Of a DNA stretch of 64,000 nt, positions 52,046 to 60,898 are shown piece by piece. This DNA is from Pseudomonadota bacterium (GTDB lineage Bacteria; Pseudomonadota; Gammaproteobacteria; Burkholderiales; Casimicrobiaceae): NCBI GenBank assembly GCA_018241785.1, contig JAFEDF010000112.1, forward strand, positions 1 through 64,000, given 5' to 3'. The first letter of the stretch is position 1; each line of letters begins with the position of its first letter. The notes beneath the pieces were generated by a model, which worked only from the letters and a program-made list of their open reading frames with translations, did not search any database and was not told the origin of the DNA. The translations under genes were made by a program, and so were the position numbers.

Positions 52046-53470
52046 ATGCGTGCGGCGCGCTACTGGTCGGTACGGCACGCGGGCGTGCTCGAACGTGGCT
52101 ACGGCGCGTTCACGCGCATGCTGTCGGTCCTCGGGCCGGCCGCACGCACGCTCGGCCTGAGGCGGCTGGAGCGGCCGGTCGCGCGTGTCGAGCGTCTGGT
52201 CAAAGGCTTCCTGTTCGACTGCAGCATGTGCGGTGACTGCGCGCTTTCGCACAATGGCATGGCCTGTCCGATGAACTGCCCGAAGGGAGTGCGCAACGGC
52301 CCCTGCGGCGGCGTGCGAGCCGATGGTACCTGTGAAGTGAGGCCGGAGATGCGCTGCGTCGGTCTCGAAGGCTGGCGTGGCGCTTCGCGAATGCGTCGAG
52401 GCCGCCGTCCAGTCGAGCCGGCCGCACCGGCCGATCATCGCCGCGCGGGCCGCTCGACGTGGATCGCGCTGCTCGAGGAAAGCGCACCGGCCGGCCCCGG
52501 CAGCGACAACGCGCGGCCGGCGTCGCCAGCAAGTGCGCTGCAGGCCTTGCTCGAGCACGGCAGCTTCGCAGTAACCGCCGAGCTCTCCCCGCCCGACTCT
52601 GCCGATCCCGCCGACGTTCTGGCTCGCCTCGCACCGTTCCGGGGCAGCGTCGACGCGCTCAACGTCACGGATGCCTCGGGCGCCAACTGTCACACATCGA
52701 GCCTCGCGGCATCGGTGCTGCTCCGCGAAGCCGGCTGCGAGCCGATCCTGCAGGTCACCTGCCGCGACCGCAACCGCATAGCGATACAGGGCGACCTGCT
52801 CGGCGCCGCCACGCTCGGTATCCGCAATGTGCTGTGCCTGACCGGCGACCATGTCGGCAACGGCGACCATCCCGGCGCGAAGCACGTGGGCGACCTCGAT
52901 AGCGTCACCTTGCTGGCAACGGCGCGGAAAATGCGGGATGCCGGGGAGTTCCTGTCGGGGCGCAAGCTCACCTGCGCGCCGTCGCTGTTCCTCGGGGCAG
53001 CGGGCAATCCGTTCGCCGGAGGAACCGAGCTGCGTATCGAGCGGCTGCAGCGCAAGGTTGCGGCAGGCGCGCAGTTCGTCCAGACACAGTACTGCTTCGA
53101 CCTCGAAGCGCTCGACGATTTCATGCGCAGCGTGCGTGCAGACGGATTGCATCAGCGTGTGCACATACTGATCGGAGTCGGGCCGATCGCATCGGCGAAG
53201 ACTGCACGGTGGCTGCGCAGCAACGTACCTGGTGTGCGCATACCCGACGCGGTGGTGCAGCGCATGGAGAGCGCCCGCGATCCGCGCGAGGAAGGGCGGC
53301 GGCTGTGCATCGAGCTGATCCGGGGTGTCCGCCAGATCGAAGGTGTTGCGGGGGTGCACATCATGGCGTATCGCCAGGAGGCGATGATCGGCTCGATCAT
53401 TGCCGATTCGAACGTGCTGGGGGGGCGGCTGCCGCTCTTCAAGGCATCGCCGGAACCGGCGTTCGCCTGA
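52046..53470 (+). CDS. MetV-MetF fusion (methylenetetrahydrofolate reductase)
   Basis: A 474-residue fusion. The N-terminal ~110 residues are a Cys-rich MetV-like (MTHFR C-terminal-type, zinc/Fe-S) domain with eight Cys (59, 62, 65, 74, 78, 87, 96, 104), for example CSMCGDC and CPMNCPKG. Residues ~165-470 are MetF: AVTAELSPPDSADP (Glu179), ALNVTDASGANCHTSS and NVLCLTGDHVGNGD. In acetogens MetV and MetF are separate subunits that couple methyl-THF to ferredoxin or NADH. The Ala/Arg-rich linker is at 112-160. It follows the activator by seven bases. Confidence 0.88.
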   Translation: MRAARYWSVRHAGVLERGYGAFTRMLSVLGPAARTLGLRRLERPVARVERLVKGFLFDCSMCGDCALSHNGMACPMNCPKGVRNGPCGGVRADGTCEVRPEMRCVGLEGWRGASRMRRGRRPVEPAAPADHRRAGRSTWIALLEESAPAGPGSDNARPASPASALQALLEHGSFAVTAELSPPDSADPADVLARLAPFRGSVDALNVTDASGANCHTSSLAASVLLREAGCEPILQVTCRDRNRIAIQGDLLGAATLGIRNVLCLTGDHVGNGDHPGAKHVGDLDSVTLLATARKMRDAGEFLSGRKLTCAPSLFLGAAGNPFAGGTELRIERLQRKVAAGAQFVQTQYCFDLEALDDFMRSVRADGLHQRVHILIGVGPIASAKTARWLRSNVPGVRIPDAVVQRMESARDPREEGRRLCIELIRGVRQIEGVAGVHIMAYRQEAMIGSIIADSNVLGGRLPLFKASPEPAFA

Positions 53471-53477
53471 CCAGGAG

Positions 53478-54236
53478 ATGCCCGTGCCCGCTCAATCCAG
53501 TCATTCGCGCCCGACCGTCGTCATCTCGTGCAAGGTCCTCGAGAACCTGCTCGGCAAGCGCCTGCCGTCGGACGTACCCGCAGTGTGGCTCGACATCATG
53601 CTGCATAACTCTCCGAAGCGGCTCGGTGCGGCGGTCCAGGAGCGCATCGACGAGCTGACCGAGCCGAGCTTCGTGATCGTCGGCTATGGTCTCTGCGGCA
53701 ACGGCCTGGTCGGCGTCAAGTCACGAGAGCACACGCTCGTCATCCCGCGTACGCACGATTGCGTCGCGATTTTCCTCGGCTCGCATCAGCGGTACGTCCA
53801 GCGCTTCTTCGCGAGCCCCAACACCTACTATCTGACCAAGGGCTGGATCGACGCGCGCGACGAGCCGCTCAGCGACTACCGCGACTACGTGAAGGAATTC
53901 GACGAGGAGACTGCCGACTACCTGTTCCAGATGAAGTACCAGCACTACCGCAGGGTCTGTCTGGTCGGGTTCTCGCAGCAGGAGCTCGACGACTATCGGG
54001 CGCAGGCGAGCGAGGTCGCGGGCTTCATGCGCGAGCGCTTCGGTGAAGTCGAATACGAGGAGACACTGGGGTCGACCGGGTTGATCGAGAACCTCGTGCG
54101 CAACGGTGCGGGCCCGGACGGCGCGGACGAGGAGTTCGTCGTGATCCCCCCCGGTGGCGAGATCACGATGGCGCACTTCATGCGCCCCGGCGAGGCGGTC
54201 CCCGCTCCATGCGCACGCAGCGAGCGCGCCACCTGA
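53478..54236 (+). CDS. DUF1638 family protein
   Basis: A 252-residue soluble protein, starting MPVPAQSSHSRPTVVISCKVLENLLG, with IVGYGLCGNGLVGVKSREHTLVIPRTHDCVAIFLGS, the DUF1638 core, and KYQHYRRVCLVGFSQQELDDY. Cys and His residues in GLCGNG and RTHDC could hold a metal. From memory, DUF1638 genes are often found beside corrinoid methyltransferases in methanogens and some proteobacteria, but no function is known. It closes the plus-strand operon, eight bases after the MetF fusion. Confidence 0.86.
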   Translation: MPVPAQSSHSRPTVVISCKVLENLLGKRLPSDVPAVWLDIMLHNSPKRLGAAVQERIDELTEPSFVIVGYGLCGNGLVGVKSREHTLVIPRTHDCVAIFLGSHQRYVQRFFASPNTYYLTKGWIDARDEPLSDYRDYVKEFDEETADYLFQMKYQHYRRVCLVGFSQQELDDYRAQASEVAGFMRERFGEVEYEETLGSTGLIENLVRNGAGPDGADEEFVVIPPGGEITMAHFMRPGEAVPAPCARSERAT

Positions 54237-54248
54237 AGCGGGCCGCGC

Positions 54249-55109
54249 TCAGCCGCGCGCAGGCAGCGCGCGCGGGTCGTTGTAGCTCTCGACGCCGGTA
54301 CCACGGTAGAGGATGCGCGCGTTGCGCTCGGCGATACGTTTGTGCAGAGCGACGAAATCGGGATCCATGTCGCGCATAGGGCGTGGCTCGAGTTCGAAGT
54401 GATGGTGACGATCGAGGCCGCGCACCAGCGTCGCGCTGTCCTCGCCTGCAACCTGCGACACGTCGGTCGGGATGTAGCGGATGGCAAAGCCGATGCGCCG
54501 GTCGCTCGAGGGGTTGGGGGGCGAGCCGTGCACCAGCCGCACGTGGTGCAGCGACATCTCGCCCGGCTCGAGGGTGACCGTCACCGCCTTCGAGGTATCG
54601 ACGTCGACCGCCACCTCCTGCCCGCGCGTCAACAGGTTGTCACGCGAGAAGGTGTCGCGGTGCGGGATCTGGTCGGACGTGTGCGTGCCCGGAATGAAGC
54701 CCATTGCGCCGTTGGCGCTGGTGCTCGGCGTCAACGCCACCCATGCGGTGACCACGTCGGGCCGGCTCAATCCCCAGTATGTCGAGTCCTGGTGCCACGA
54801 AACAAACGCCGGGTTGTTGGCCTCCTTGATGAAGAAGTTGGTGGTCCAGCACAGGAGGTCTCCGCCGTAGAGGTCAGCTACCGCATCGACGATGCGTGCC
54901 TCACGCACCAGGTCGCCGAGCCAGGCGAACAACAGGTGCGACTTGTGACGCAGGTCACCGGACAGCGGACCTCCGCTCGCCGCCTCGAACGCCTCCAGTC
55001 TGCGGCGCAGCGCAATGGCGTCACCCTCCTCCATCACGCGAATGGGGAACACGCATCCGTCGCGGTGGTAGGTATCGATTTGTGCAGGAGTCAGCACGTT
55101 GGGCATCAT
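54249..55109 (-). CDS. PhyH-family Fe(II)/2-oxoglutarate dioxygenase (first copy)
   Basis: A 286-residue phytanoyl-CoA-dioxygenase-like protein. The iron site is His106, Asp108 (SWHQDSTYW) and His194 (RLVHGSPP); Arg205 would bind 2-oxoglutarate. It is the last gene of the transport operon, 11 bases after livF. Members hydroxylate small amines, phosphonates or lipids. A second, distant copy is at 59943. It presumably oxidises the imported substrate or an N- or O-methyl group. Confidence 0.88.
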   Translation of the reverse strand: MMPNVLTPAQIDTYHRDGCVFPIRVMEEGDAIALRRRLEAFEAASGGPLSGDLRHKSHLLFAWLGDLVREARIVDAVADLYGGDLLCWTTNFFIKEANNPAFVSWHQDSTYWGLSRPDVVTAWVALTPSTSANGAMGFIPGTHTSDQIPHRDTFSRDNLLTRGQEVAVDVDTSKAVTVTLEPGEMSLHHVRLVHGSPPNPSSDRRIGFAIRYIPTDVSQVAGEDSATLVRGLDRHHHFELEPRPMRDMDPDFVALHKRIAERNARILYRGTGVESYNDPRALPARG

Positions 55110-55120
55110 CGCCTCCTTCC

Positions 55121-55825
55121 TCAGTTGTCGAGGTAATTCCGGCGCACCGCCTCGTTGCCGGCGAGCTCGGCGCCGGTCCCTTCGAGGGACACGCGTCCCG
55201 TCTCGAGCACGTAGGCGCGATCGGCGACGGCGAGCGCCATTCCCGCATTCTGTTCGGCCAGCAGGACGGTAAGTCCCTGTTCCGCGAGCTTGCGGATCGT
55301 CAGGCTGATCTCGTCGACGATCCGCGGAGCAAGACCGAGCGTTGGCTCATCGAGCAGCAGACAGCGCGGTCGCGAAAGAAGGCCGCGGGCGATCGCCAGC
55401 ATTTGCTGCTCGCCGCCCGACATCGACCCTGCCTTCTGGCCGCGCCGTTCGGCAAGGCGCGGGAACATCGCGTAGGCCTTGTCGAGGTCATCATCGAGGC
55501 GATTGCGGTCACGCCGATGATAGGCCCCCATCAGGAGATTTTCCGACACGGTGAAGCGCGGAAAGACCTGCCGGCCTTCGGGCACCAGCACGATGCCGCC
55601 GGCGACGCGCTGATCGGTCGCCTGCCCCTCGAGACTCGCGCCGGCGAAGCGGATGGTCCCGGCGGTGCAAGCCTTGAGACCCATGATGGTGCGCAGCGTC
55701 GTGGTCTTGCCGGCGGCATTGGAGCCCACCAGCGATACCACCTCGCCCTCGCGTATGTTGAGGCTGACGCCCTTCAGCACGTGATTCTTGGCGTAGTGGA
55801 CGTCGATTCGGTCGAGCTCAAGCAT
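55121..55825 (-). CDS. livF: Branched-chain-type ABC transporter ATPase LivF
   Basis: A 234-residue ATPase with Walker A VGSNAAGKTTT, signature SMSGGEQQMLAIARGL, Walker B LLLDEPTLGLAP and EQNAGMALAVADRAYVLETGRV, the LivF-specific end. It starts at ATG 55825 with an eight-base overlap with livG. Together with LivG it powers the importer. The cargo of such transporters includes amino acids, urea, amides and aromatic acids. Confidence 0.93.
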   Translation of the reverse strand: MLELDRIDVHYAKNHVLKGVSLNIREGEVVSLVGSNAAGKTTTLRTIMGLKACTAGTIRFAGASLEGQATDQRVAGGIVLVPEGRQVFPRFTVSENLLMGAYHRRDRNRLDDDLDKAYAMFPRLAERRGQKAGSMSGGEQQMLAIARGLLSRPRCLLLDEPTLGLAPRIVDEISLTIRKLAEQGLTVLLAEQNAGMALAVADRAYVLETGRVSLEGTGAELAGNEAVRRNYLDN

Positions 55826-56585
55826 GGCCGGGACCGAGGTAGGCGTCGACCACTGAACGCTCGCGCAGGACATCGCCGGGCGGGCCTTCGGCGATCTTGG
55901 CGCCGTGATGGATGACGATCGCGCGATCGGCGAGCCGGCCGAGAAAACCGACCCGATGGTCGATCACCACGAGCGTCGTGCCGTGGGTGCGAAGATCGCG
56001 CAGGACCTCATCGAGGTTGCGGATCTCGTCCTGGCCGAGCCCGCTGCCGGGCTCATCGAGCAGCAGCACCCTGGGCTCGCACATCAGCGCCATGGCGACC
56101 CCAAGCATCTTTTCGCCACCGTACGAGAGGCTCTTCGCCGGCTGGTCGCGCACCGACCCCAGACGGCAGAGCGCAAGTACGCGCTCGATGCGCTCGTGCA
56201 GGTCATCGTCGCTACCGTGACGTGCAGGCAGCAGGGTGGCAACGCGCCGCCAGCCGGCACGGCGCTTGAGCCGCAGGTGCCCGGCGACGGCCACATTCTC
56301 GAAGACCGTCAATTCCCCGAAGAGCTGCGGGTTCTGGAACGTCTTGACGATGCCACCCGCGGCGATCTCGTGCGGGCGGCGGCCGATCAGGTCCTCGCCC
56401 GCCCACACGAGCCGTCCCGACGTCGGCTGGTAGACGCCCGAGATCAGGTTGAGCAGCGTCGTTTTCCCCGAGCCGTTCGGACCGAAGATACCGAGGATGT
56501 CGCCTTCGGCCAGGGTGAACGAGAGGTCGGACACGGCGGTGAGACCACCGAAACGTTTGGTGAGGTTACGAATTTCAAGCAGCAT
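55818..56585 (-). CDS. livG: Branched-chain-type ABC transporter ATPase LivG
   Basis: A 255-residue ATPase beginning MLLEIRNLTKRFGGLTAVSDLSF, with GPNGSGKTTLLNLISGV, SYGGEKMLGVAMALM (a variant of the signature) and LLLDEPGSGLG. The C-terminal VVIDHRVGFLGRLADRAIVI is LivG-like. It overlaps livM by 11 bases and livF by eight, so all are translationally coupled. Confidence 0.92.
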   Translation of the reverse strand: MLLEIRNLTKRFGGLTAVSDLSFTLAEGDILGIFGPNGSGKTTLLNLISGVYQPTSGRLVWAGEDLIGRRPHEIAAGGIVKTFQNPQLFGELTVFENVAVAGHLRLKRRAGWRRVATLLPARHGSDDDLHERIERVLALCRLGSVRDQPAKSLSYGGEKMLGVAMALMCEPRVLLLDEPGSGLGQDEIRNLDEVLRDLRTHGTTLVVIDHRVGFLGRLADRAIVIHHGAKIAEGPPGDVLRERSVVDAYLGPGHA

Positions 56586-57552
56586 GGCGCGGCCGTTCAG
56601 GAGTCTGTGGAGCGCGCGACGGTCTGCGCAGGCCGGTCACGAGGACGCCGACGATACCCCGTGGCATCACGAGGATCGTCAGGATCAGGATCAGGCCGTA
56701 GATCAGCAGCCGCGCCTCGGCGTTGACGTTGATCACGTGCGGAAGCGCAGTCAGCACCAGTGCGCCGACGATAGGGGCCGCGACGTATCGGCTGCCGCCA
56801 AGCAGCGCCATCGCGATGATCGCGAGCGACTGGTCGATCGAGAAGTAGTGTGGGTCGATGTAGCTGATATAGAACGAGTACAGGCTGCCGGCCACTGCGG
56901 CACCGGCGTTGGCGGCGACGAAGGCGATCAGCTTGTAGCGAAACACGTTGATGCCGAGTGTGTCGGCGAGATCGTCGTTGAGCCGGATCGAGGCGAAGCA
57001 GCGCCCCATCCACGAGTGTACGATGCGCGAGTAGAACCCGACCGCCAGCACCACCGCGACCAGCGACAGGTAGTACCACATCATGGTGCCCTGCACGGGC
57101 ACGACGCCGCGGCCCGGGATCCACAGCGTCGGCGTCAGCGTGAAGTTGATGCCGAGCGAGCCGTTGGTGAAGCTGTTCCAGTTGAGGATCACGAGTCGGA
57201 ACAGCTCCGAGAACGCCAGGGTGACGATCGCGAAGTACAGTTCGCGCAGATTGAAGCGGAAGCAGATCGTGCCGATGACGAGCGATACCAGCGAGACGAA
57301 CACGACCCCCACCACCATCCCGAGCCAGAACGGAACGCCCCAGTGCGCCATCGCGAGGTAGGTTGCATATGCCGACAACCCGAAAGCCGCGGCGTGGAAC
57401 AGTGAAAGCTGGCCGGTGAAGCCGAAGATCAGGTTGAAACTGACGGCCAGGATCCCGAGCAGGTAAGTGAAGATCAGAATGGTCAGCACCACGTTGTTGT
57501 GGATGACCAGCGGCACCAGCACCAGCGGGACCCAGAGCAGGAGCAGTTTCAT
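56575..57552 (-). CDS. livM: Branched-chain-type ABC transporter permease LivM
   Basis: A 325-residue permease with eight to ten helices; the hallmark FNLIFGFTGQLSLFHAAAFGLSAY and the ATP-binding-partner contact region RYKLIAFVAANAGAAVAGSLY are visible. A basic tail (RRPSRAPQTPERPRH) ends the protein. Start ATG 57552 overlaps livH by four bases (ATGA). Confidence 0.92.
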   Translation of the reverse strand: MKLLLLWVPLVLVPLVIHNNVVLTILIFTYLLGILAVSFNLIFGFTGQLSLFHAAAFGLSAYATYLAMAHWGVPFWLGMVVGVVFVSLVSLVIGTICFRFNLRELYFAIVTLAFSELFRLVILNWNSFTNGSLGINFTLTPTLWIPGRGVVPVQGTMMWYYLSLVAVVLAVGFYSRIVHSWMGRCFASIRLNDDLADTLGINVFRYKLIAFVAANAGAAVAGSLYSFYISYIDPHYFSIDQSLAIIAMALLGGSRYVAAPIVGALVLTALPHVINVNAEARLLIYGLILILTILVMPRGIVGVLVTGLRRPSRAPQTPERPRHAA

Positions 57553-58412
57553 CGGCTGCTCACCGCGAACAGGCCGGCCGGCTTGAATAGCAGGATCAGC
57601 ACCAGGAATACGAGACCGTAGGCATCGTTGTACGCCGAGGGCAGGAAGATCGAGCCGACGCCCTCGGCGACGCCGATGATGATGCCACCCGCGAACGAGC
57701 CCATGACGCTGCCGATGCCGGCGAGGATGGCCGCCTCGACCCCCTTCAGGATGTATCCGGCGCCGATCTCCGGGGTGATCGAGTAGAGACTCGCGTAGAG
57801 GCCGCCGCCGAGTCCCGCGAGTGCCGCCGAGTAAGCCGCCACGCCCGCCTGCAACACCTTGGTGCGCACCCCCATCAGCGCGGCAGCCTCCGGATTCTGC
57901 GCGTAGGCGTAAGCGGCACGTCCCGCCCACGTACGGGTGAGCGCAGCGTAGGTGAACAGGATCACGAGCAGCAGCACGCCGAATACGACCGCCTTCATCT
58001 TGGGAACGATGACCCCGCCGACACGGAATACGCCCGGGAGCACGTAGTGCATGTTCTGCGGTGTCGTCGTCCACACCATCAGCACGATGGCGACGATCAC
58101 GGAAATCAGCCCGATCGACACGATCAGGCCGTTGATCAGGTTGTTGCGGGTGAAGCGGAAAAGCACCTGGTCGGCGACGAGGCCGACCAGGGCGATCGCG
58201 AGGGTCGCAAGCACGACGGCCAGGGGATACGGGATCCCCAGGCCGTCGCTGAAGTACCACGTGAAGTAGGCCCCCAGCATCATGAATGCGCCGAGGGCGA
58301 AGTTCACGATGCCGGTGATGCCGAACGTCAGCGTCACGCCGAGGGCGATGATGGCGTAAAGCGTCCCGACAATGACGCCGTTGAGCAGCTGGCCGACTAC
58401 GAGCTGCAGCAT
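57549..58412 (-). CDS. livH: Branched-chain-type ABC transporter permease LivH
   Basis: A 287-residue permease with about eight helices. It begins MLQLVVGQLLNGVIVGTLYAIIALGVTLTFGITGIVNFALGAF, the canonical LivH start, and includes GLIVSIGLISVIVAIV, YAYAQNPEAAALMGV and ILAGIGSVMGSFAGGIIIGV. It starts three bases after livJ stops and overlaps livM. Confidence 0.93.
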   Translation of the reverse strand: MLQLVVGQLLNGVIVGTLYAIIALGVTLTFGITGIVNFALGAFMMLGAYFTWYFSDGLGIPYPLAVVLATLAIALVGLVADQVLFRFTRNNLINGLIVSIGLISVIVAIVLMVWTTTPQNMHYVLPGVFRVGGVIVPKMKAVVFGVLLLVILFTYAALTRTWAGRAAYAYAQNPEAAALMGVRTKVLQAGVAAYSAALAGLGGGLYASLYSITPEIGAGYILKGVEAAILAGIGSVMGSFAGGIIIGVAEGVGSIFLPSAYNDAYGLVFLVLILLFKPAGLFAVSSR

Positions 58413-58415
58413 GTC

Positions 58416-59600
58416 TTACCTGGGCTGCTCGTGCGTGACGGTGATCTTGCCACCCTTCTGGACGTCGACGATGTCGAAGTTGATCACTTCCTCGCCGGTC
58501 TGGTCATAACGGATTTTCCACAGCCCGTCGTAGGTAAAGGATTCGAGCGCATTCTTCACCTTGGCAACGTCGTCGACCGTTCCGGCCTTCTTCATCGCCT
58601 CGACCAGCATGTAGACGTGGTCGTAGCACGACGACGAGCACAGCGGCGCCTGGTCATACGGGAAGTCCTTGGTCTTGTAGAACGCCTTGTACGCCTCGAC
58701 GAACTTCTTGACCTTCGGCTCCGACTTCTCCGCCTCCTCGAAATATTTCGGGATGTAGGCGACATAGTCGTCGATGTAGTCCTTGTTCTTGAGCGCCGGT
58801 CCGAGCGAGCCGCGCACCAGCCAGAACTTGGTGAGCCCGAGCTGCGTCGCCTGCTGGACGATGTCGTAGAGCACGGCATCGGTATAGCCGGGGAAGAGGT
58901 AGTCGGGCGAACCGGCACTGATCTTCGCAAGCACCGCCGAGTAATCCTTGGTGCCGGGCTCGAACCAGTTCTCCTGGAACTCGATGCCGGCCTTCTTGAA
59001 TGCGTCGCGGTAGACATCGGCCGCAACGTGTCCGAAGGCGTCGTTTTGCATCAGCATCGCGACTTTCTTGACCCCCTTCTTCTTGAGGTAGTCGACCATC
59101 AGCGTACCGAAGCCGCTCGGGCCCGCATCCCAGTTCCAGGTTCGAACCAGGTAGTCGTTGCCGGGCTTGCCGAGCTCGTAATGAATCTGCGTCGCGCCGC
59201 CCATCAGCAGGAACTGGCCGTTGTGCTGGCGCGCGTAGCCCTCGATACCCTTGAACACATTGGTCAGGAAGGGCCCGAACACGTACTTGACCTTGTCCTC
59301 CTCGATCATCGTCTTGAGCTGGATCAGCGCCTGCTGAGGGTTGCCCTGAGTGTCGGGATTGATCAGCTGGAGCGTGTACTTCTTGCCGGCAACCTCGAAG
59401 CCGCCCGCCTTGTTGATCTCATCGACCGCGATGCGCATGCCCTGCGACGACATCCAGCCATAGGTGTTGAGCGCACCCGTCTGGGCCTCGATCTCGCCGA
59501 TTTTGACGACGTTCTGCGAGTACGCGCCGGTGGCCACGGCGAGCGCGGCCACGCCGAGCGATGCGGCAACGGCTTTAACGATGCTGACACGTGACTTCAT
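58416..59600 (-). CDS. livJ: Branched-chain-type ABC transporter substrate-binding protein
   Basis: A 394-residue periplasmic binding protein (peripla_BP_6). The signal peptide is KAVAASLGVAALAVATGAYSQN. The mature N-terminus shows VVKIGEIEAQTGALNTYGWMSSQGMRIAVDEINKAGG, the standard family start. ATG 59600 has AAGGAGAGATC as a ribosome site; an upstream Met is less likely. The binding pocket is not readable here. Amide- and aromatic-acid-binding relatives exist, so the cargo need not be an amino acid. The 342 bases upstream of the ATG hold only the AT-rich promoter region. Confidence 0.92.
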   Translation of the reverse strand: MKSRVSIVKAVAASLGVAALAVATGAYSQNVVKIGEIEAQTGALNTYGWMSSQGMRIAVDEINKAGGFEVAGKKYTLQLINPDTQGNPQQALIQLKTMIEEDKVKYVFGPFLTNVFKGIEGYARQHNGQFLLMGGATQIHYELGKPGNDYLVRTWNWDAGPSGFGTLMVDYLKKKGVKKVAMLMQNDAFGHVAADVYRDAFKKAGIEFQENWFEPGTKDYSAVLAKISAGSPDYLFPGYTDAVLYDIVQQATQLGLTKFWLVRGSLGPALKNKDYIDDYVAYIPKYFEEAEKSEPKVKKFVEAYKAFYKTKDFPYDQAPLCSSSCYDHVYMLVEAMKKAGTVDDVAKVKNALESFTYDGLWKIRYDQTGEEVINFDIVDVQKGGKITVTHEQPR

Positions 59601-59775
59601 GATCTCTCCTTGGCGACTTGGCGCGGGCACACGAATCGTGCGGCCCAGCTGGGTGATGCAGACGAGTGAACGGGCTGTGCGGCGACGATGGCGCGCACGT
59701 GCCGTTGCGGAATGTCGAACGGGCGCTGCTCGAACCTGTGGCGGTGGTCAACCGCGTCCCGGCTCCTCCTGGCCG

Positions 59776-59814
59776 ACAATAATATATCTCTTGTTTTTTT
59801 GTAACATATCATCG
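59776..59814 (-). promoter_or_regulatory. AT-rich promoter/operator of the liv operon
   Basis: The only strongly AT-rich patch in the 59601-59942 gene-free gap. On the minus strand TTACAA (59804-59799) and TATTGT (59781-59776) lie 17 bases apart as a candidate -35/-10. CGATGATATG (59814-59805, minus) is one base from the island 10-mer. Another -10-like TATTAT overlaps it at 59784-59779. The first is the best spaced. Confidence 0.5.
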
Positions 59815-59942
59815 CCAGTCGCTGCGAGGCAAGCATGGCGCTACGGGCAGCGCCGTCGACGGAGCGACACGCTGGCGAGAGCGGCGCACGGCGCACCGGG
59901 GCAGGAGAAGGACCGGCCGCGGCGGCGTCGAACGTCGGGCAC

Positions 59943-60851
59943 CTACACCATCGCCGCGGGAGCCCGGTCCTCCTTCTGCTGCAGCGCGAAGATCGAGGTG
60001 TAGCCGTGCGACCAGTCGGGCGGTACCTCGCACGCCTCCGGGTCGATGTGCGCGTAGCGCGCGGCCTTGCCGCGAATGATCGCGCCATCGTAGCGCGCCG
60101 ACCGGATGGGATTGGCGGTATAGGGGAAGGCATCGGCCGACGACAGCACGTAGAGCAGCAACGGTCGGCCCTTGTCGGAACTGTTGACCGGCGAACCGTG
60201 CAGCGTGCGGCAGTTGTGGATCGTCACCGAACCGGCCGGCCCGACCATGTAGTGGGCCCGCGACAGGTCGGTGCGTGCGACCTCACGGTCGGACAGGCAC
60301 CCGGTCCAGCGGCCGGCCTCATCGTACTGGGTCGGCATCGGCCAGCGATGGCTGCCGGGGACGAATCCAACGGGCCCCTGGTCCATCTCGCAATCGTAGA
60401 GGTAGGTCCCCACGGTCAACGGCGAATAGTTGGTGTGCGGCCAAAACGGGATGTCGTAGTGCCACTTCACTTCCTGACCGCCTTTCGCCCACTTGAAGTT
60501 GAGCTTGGATTGATGGTATTTGACGTCGGGACCGACCAGGTCGGCGACGATATCGCCAATCTTCGAGTGAATGAGGTAATCCCAGTACGCGGGGTGCTGA
60601 TCGACGGGGCTCGACACGCGGCGTAGCCGCGGAGATTCGGCCGTATGGTCGGGTTCGAGGTCGTACACCGCGTCCGAAGTGCGAACGGCGCGGCTGCGCT
60701 CGATCAGCTCGTCGGTCGCCGCACGCAGCTTCGTCAGCCACTCGTCCGGAACGATGCGCTCGAGCAGCAGATAGCCTTCGTCAAAGTAACGCTCGCGCTG
60801 GCGCTGGTCGAGCACGCGCGCGGGAACCGACAGGATCTGTTCGGGGGTCAT
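59943..60851 (-). CDS. PhyH-family Fe(II)/2-oxoglutarate dioxygenase (second copy)
   Basis: A 302-residue dioxygenase with iron ligands His131, Asp133 (KWHYDIPFW) and His218 (TLHGSP) and Arg229 for the cosubstrate. The N-terminal LDQRQRERYFDEGYLLLERIV is typical of PhyH. It is not a close copy of the first dioxygenase, so the two may act on different intermediates. It follows the GntR gene by 47 bases and precedes the liv operon. Confidence 0.88.
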   Translation of the reverse strand: MTPEQILSVPARVLDQRQRERYFDEGYLLLERIVPDEWLTKLRAATDELIERSRAVRTSDAVYDLEPDHTAESPRLRRVSSPVDQHPAYWDYLIHSKIGDIVADLVGPDVKYHQSKLNFKWAKGGQEVKWHYDIPFWPHTNYSPLTVGTYLYDCEMDQGPVGFVPGSHRWPMPTQYDEAGRWTGCLSDREVARTDLSRAHYMVGPAGSVTIHNCRTLHGSPVNSSDKGRPLLLYVLSSADAFPYTANPIRSARYDGAIIRGKAARYAHIDPEACEVPPDWSHGYTSIFALQQKEDRAPAAMV

Positions 60852-60898
60852 GGCAAGCCTCCAGGCATGGGTAGGGTGGAGCGGGCGCCCGGGGTCAG

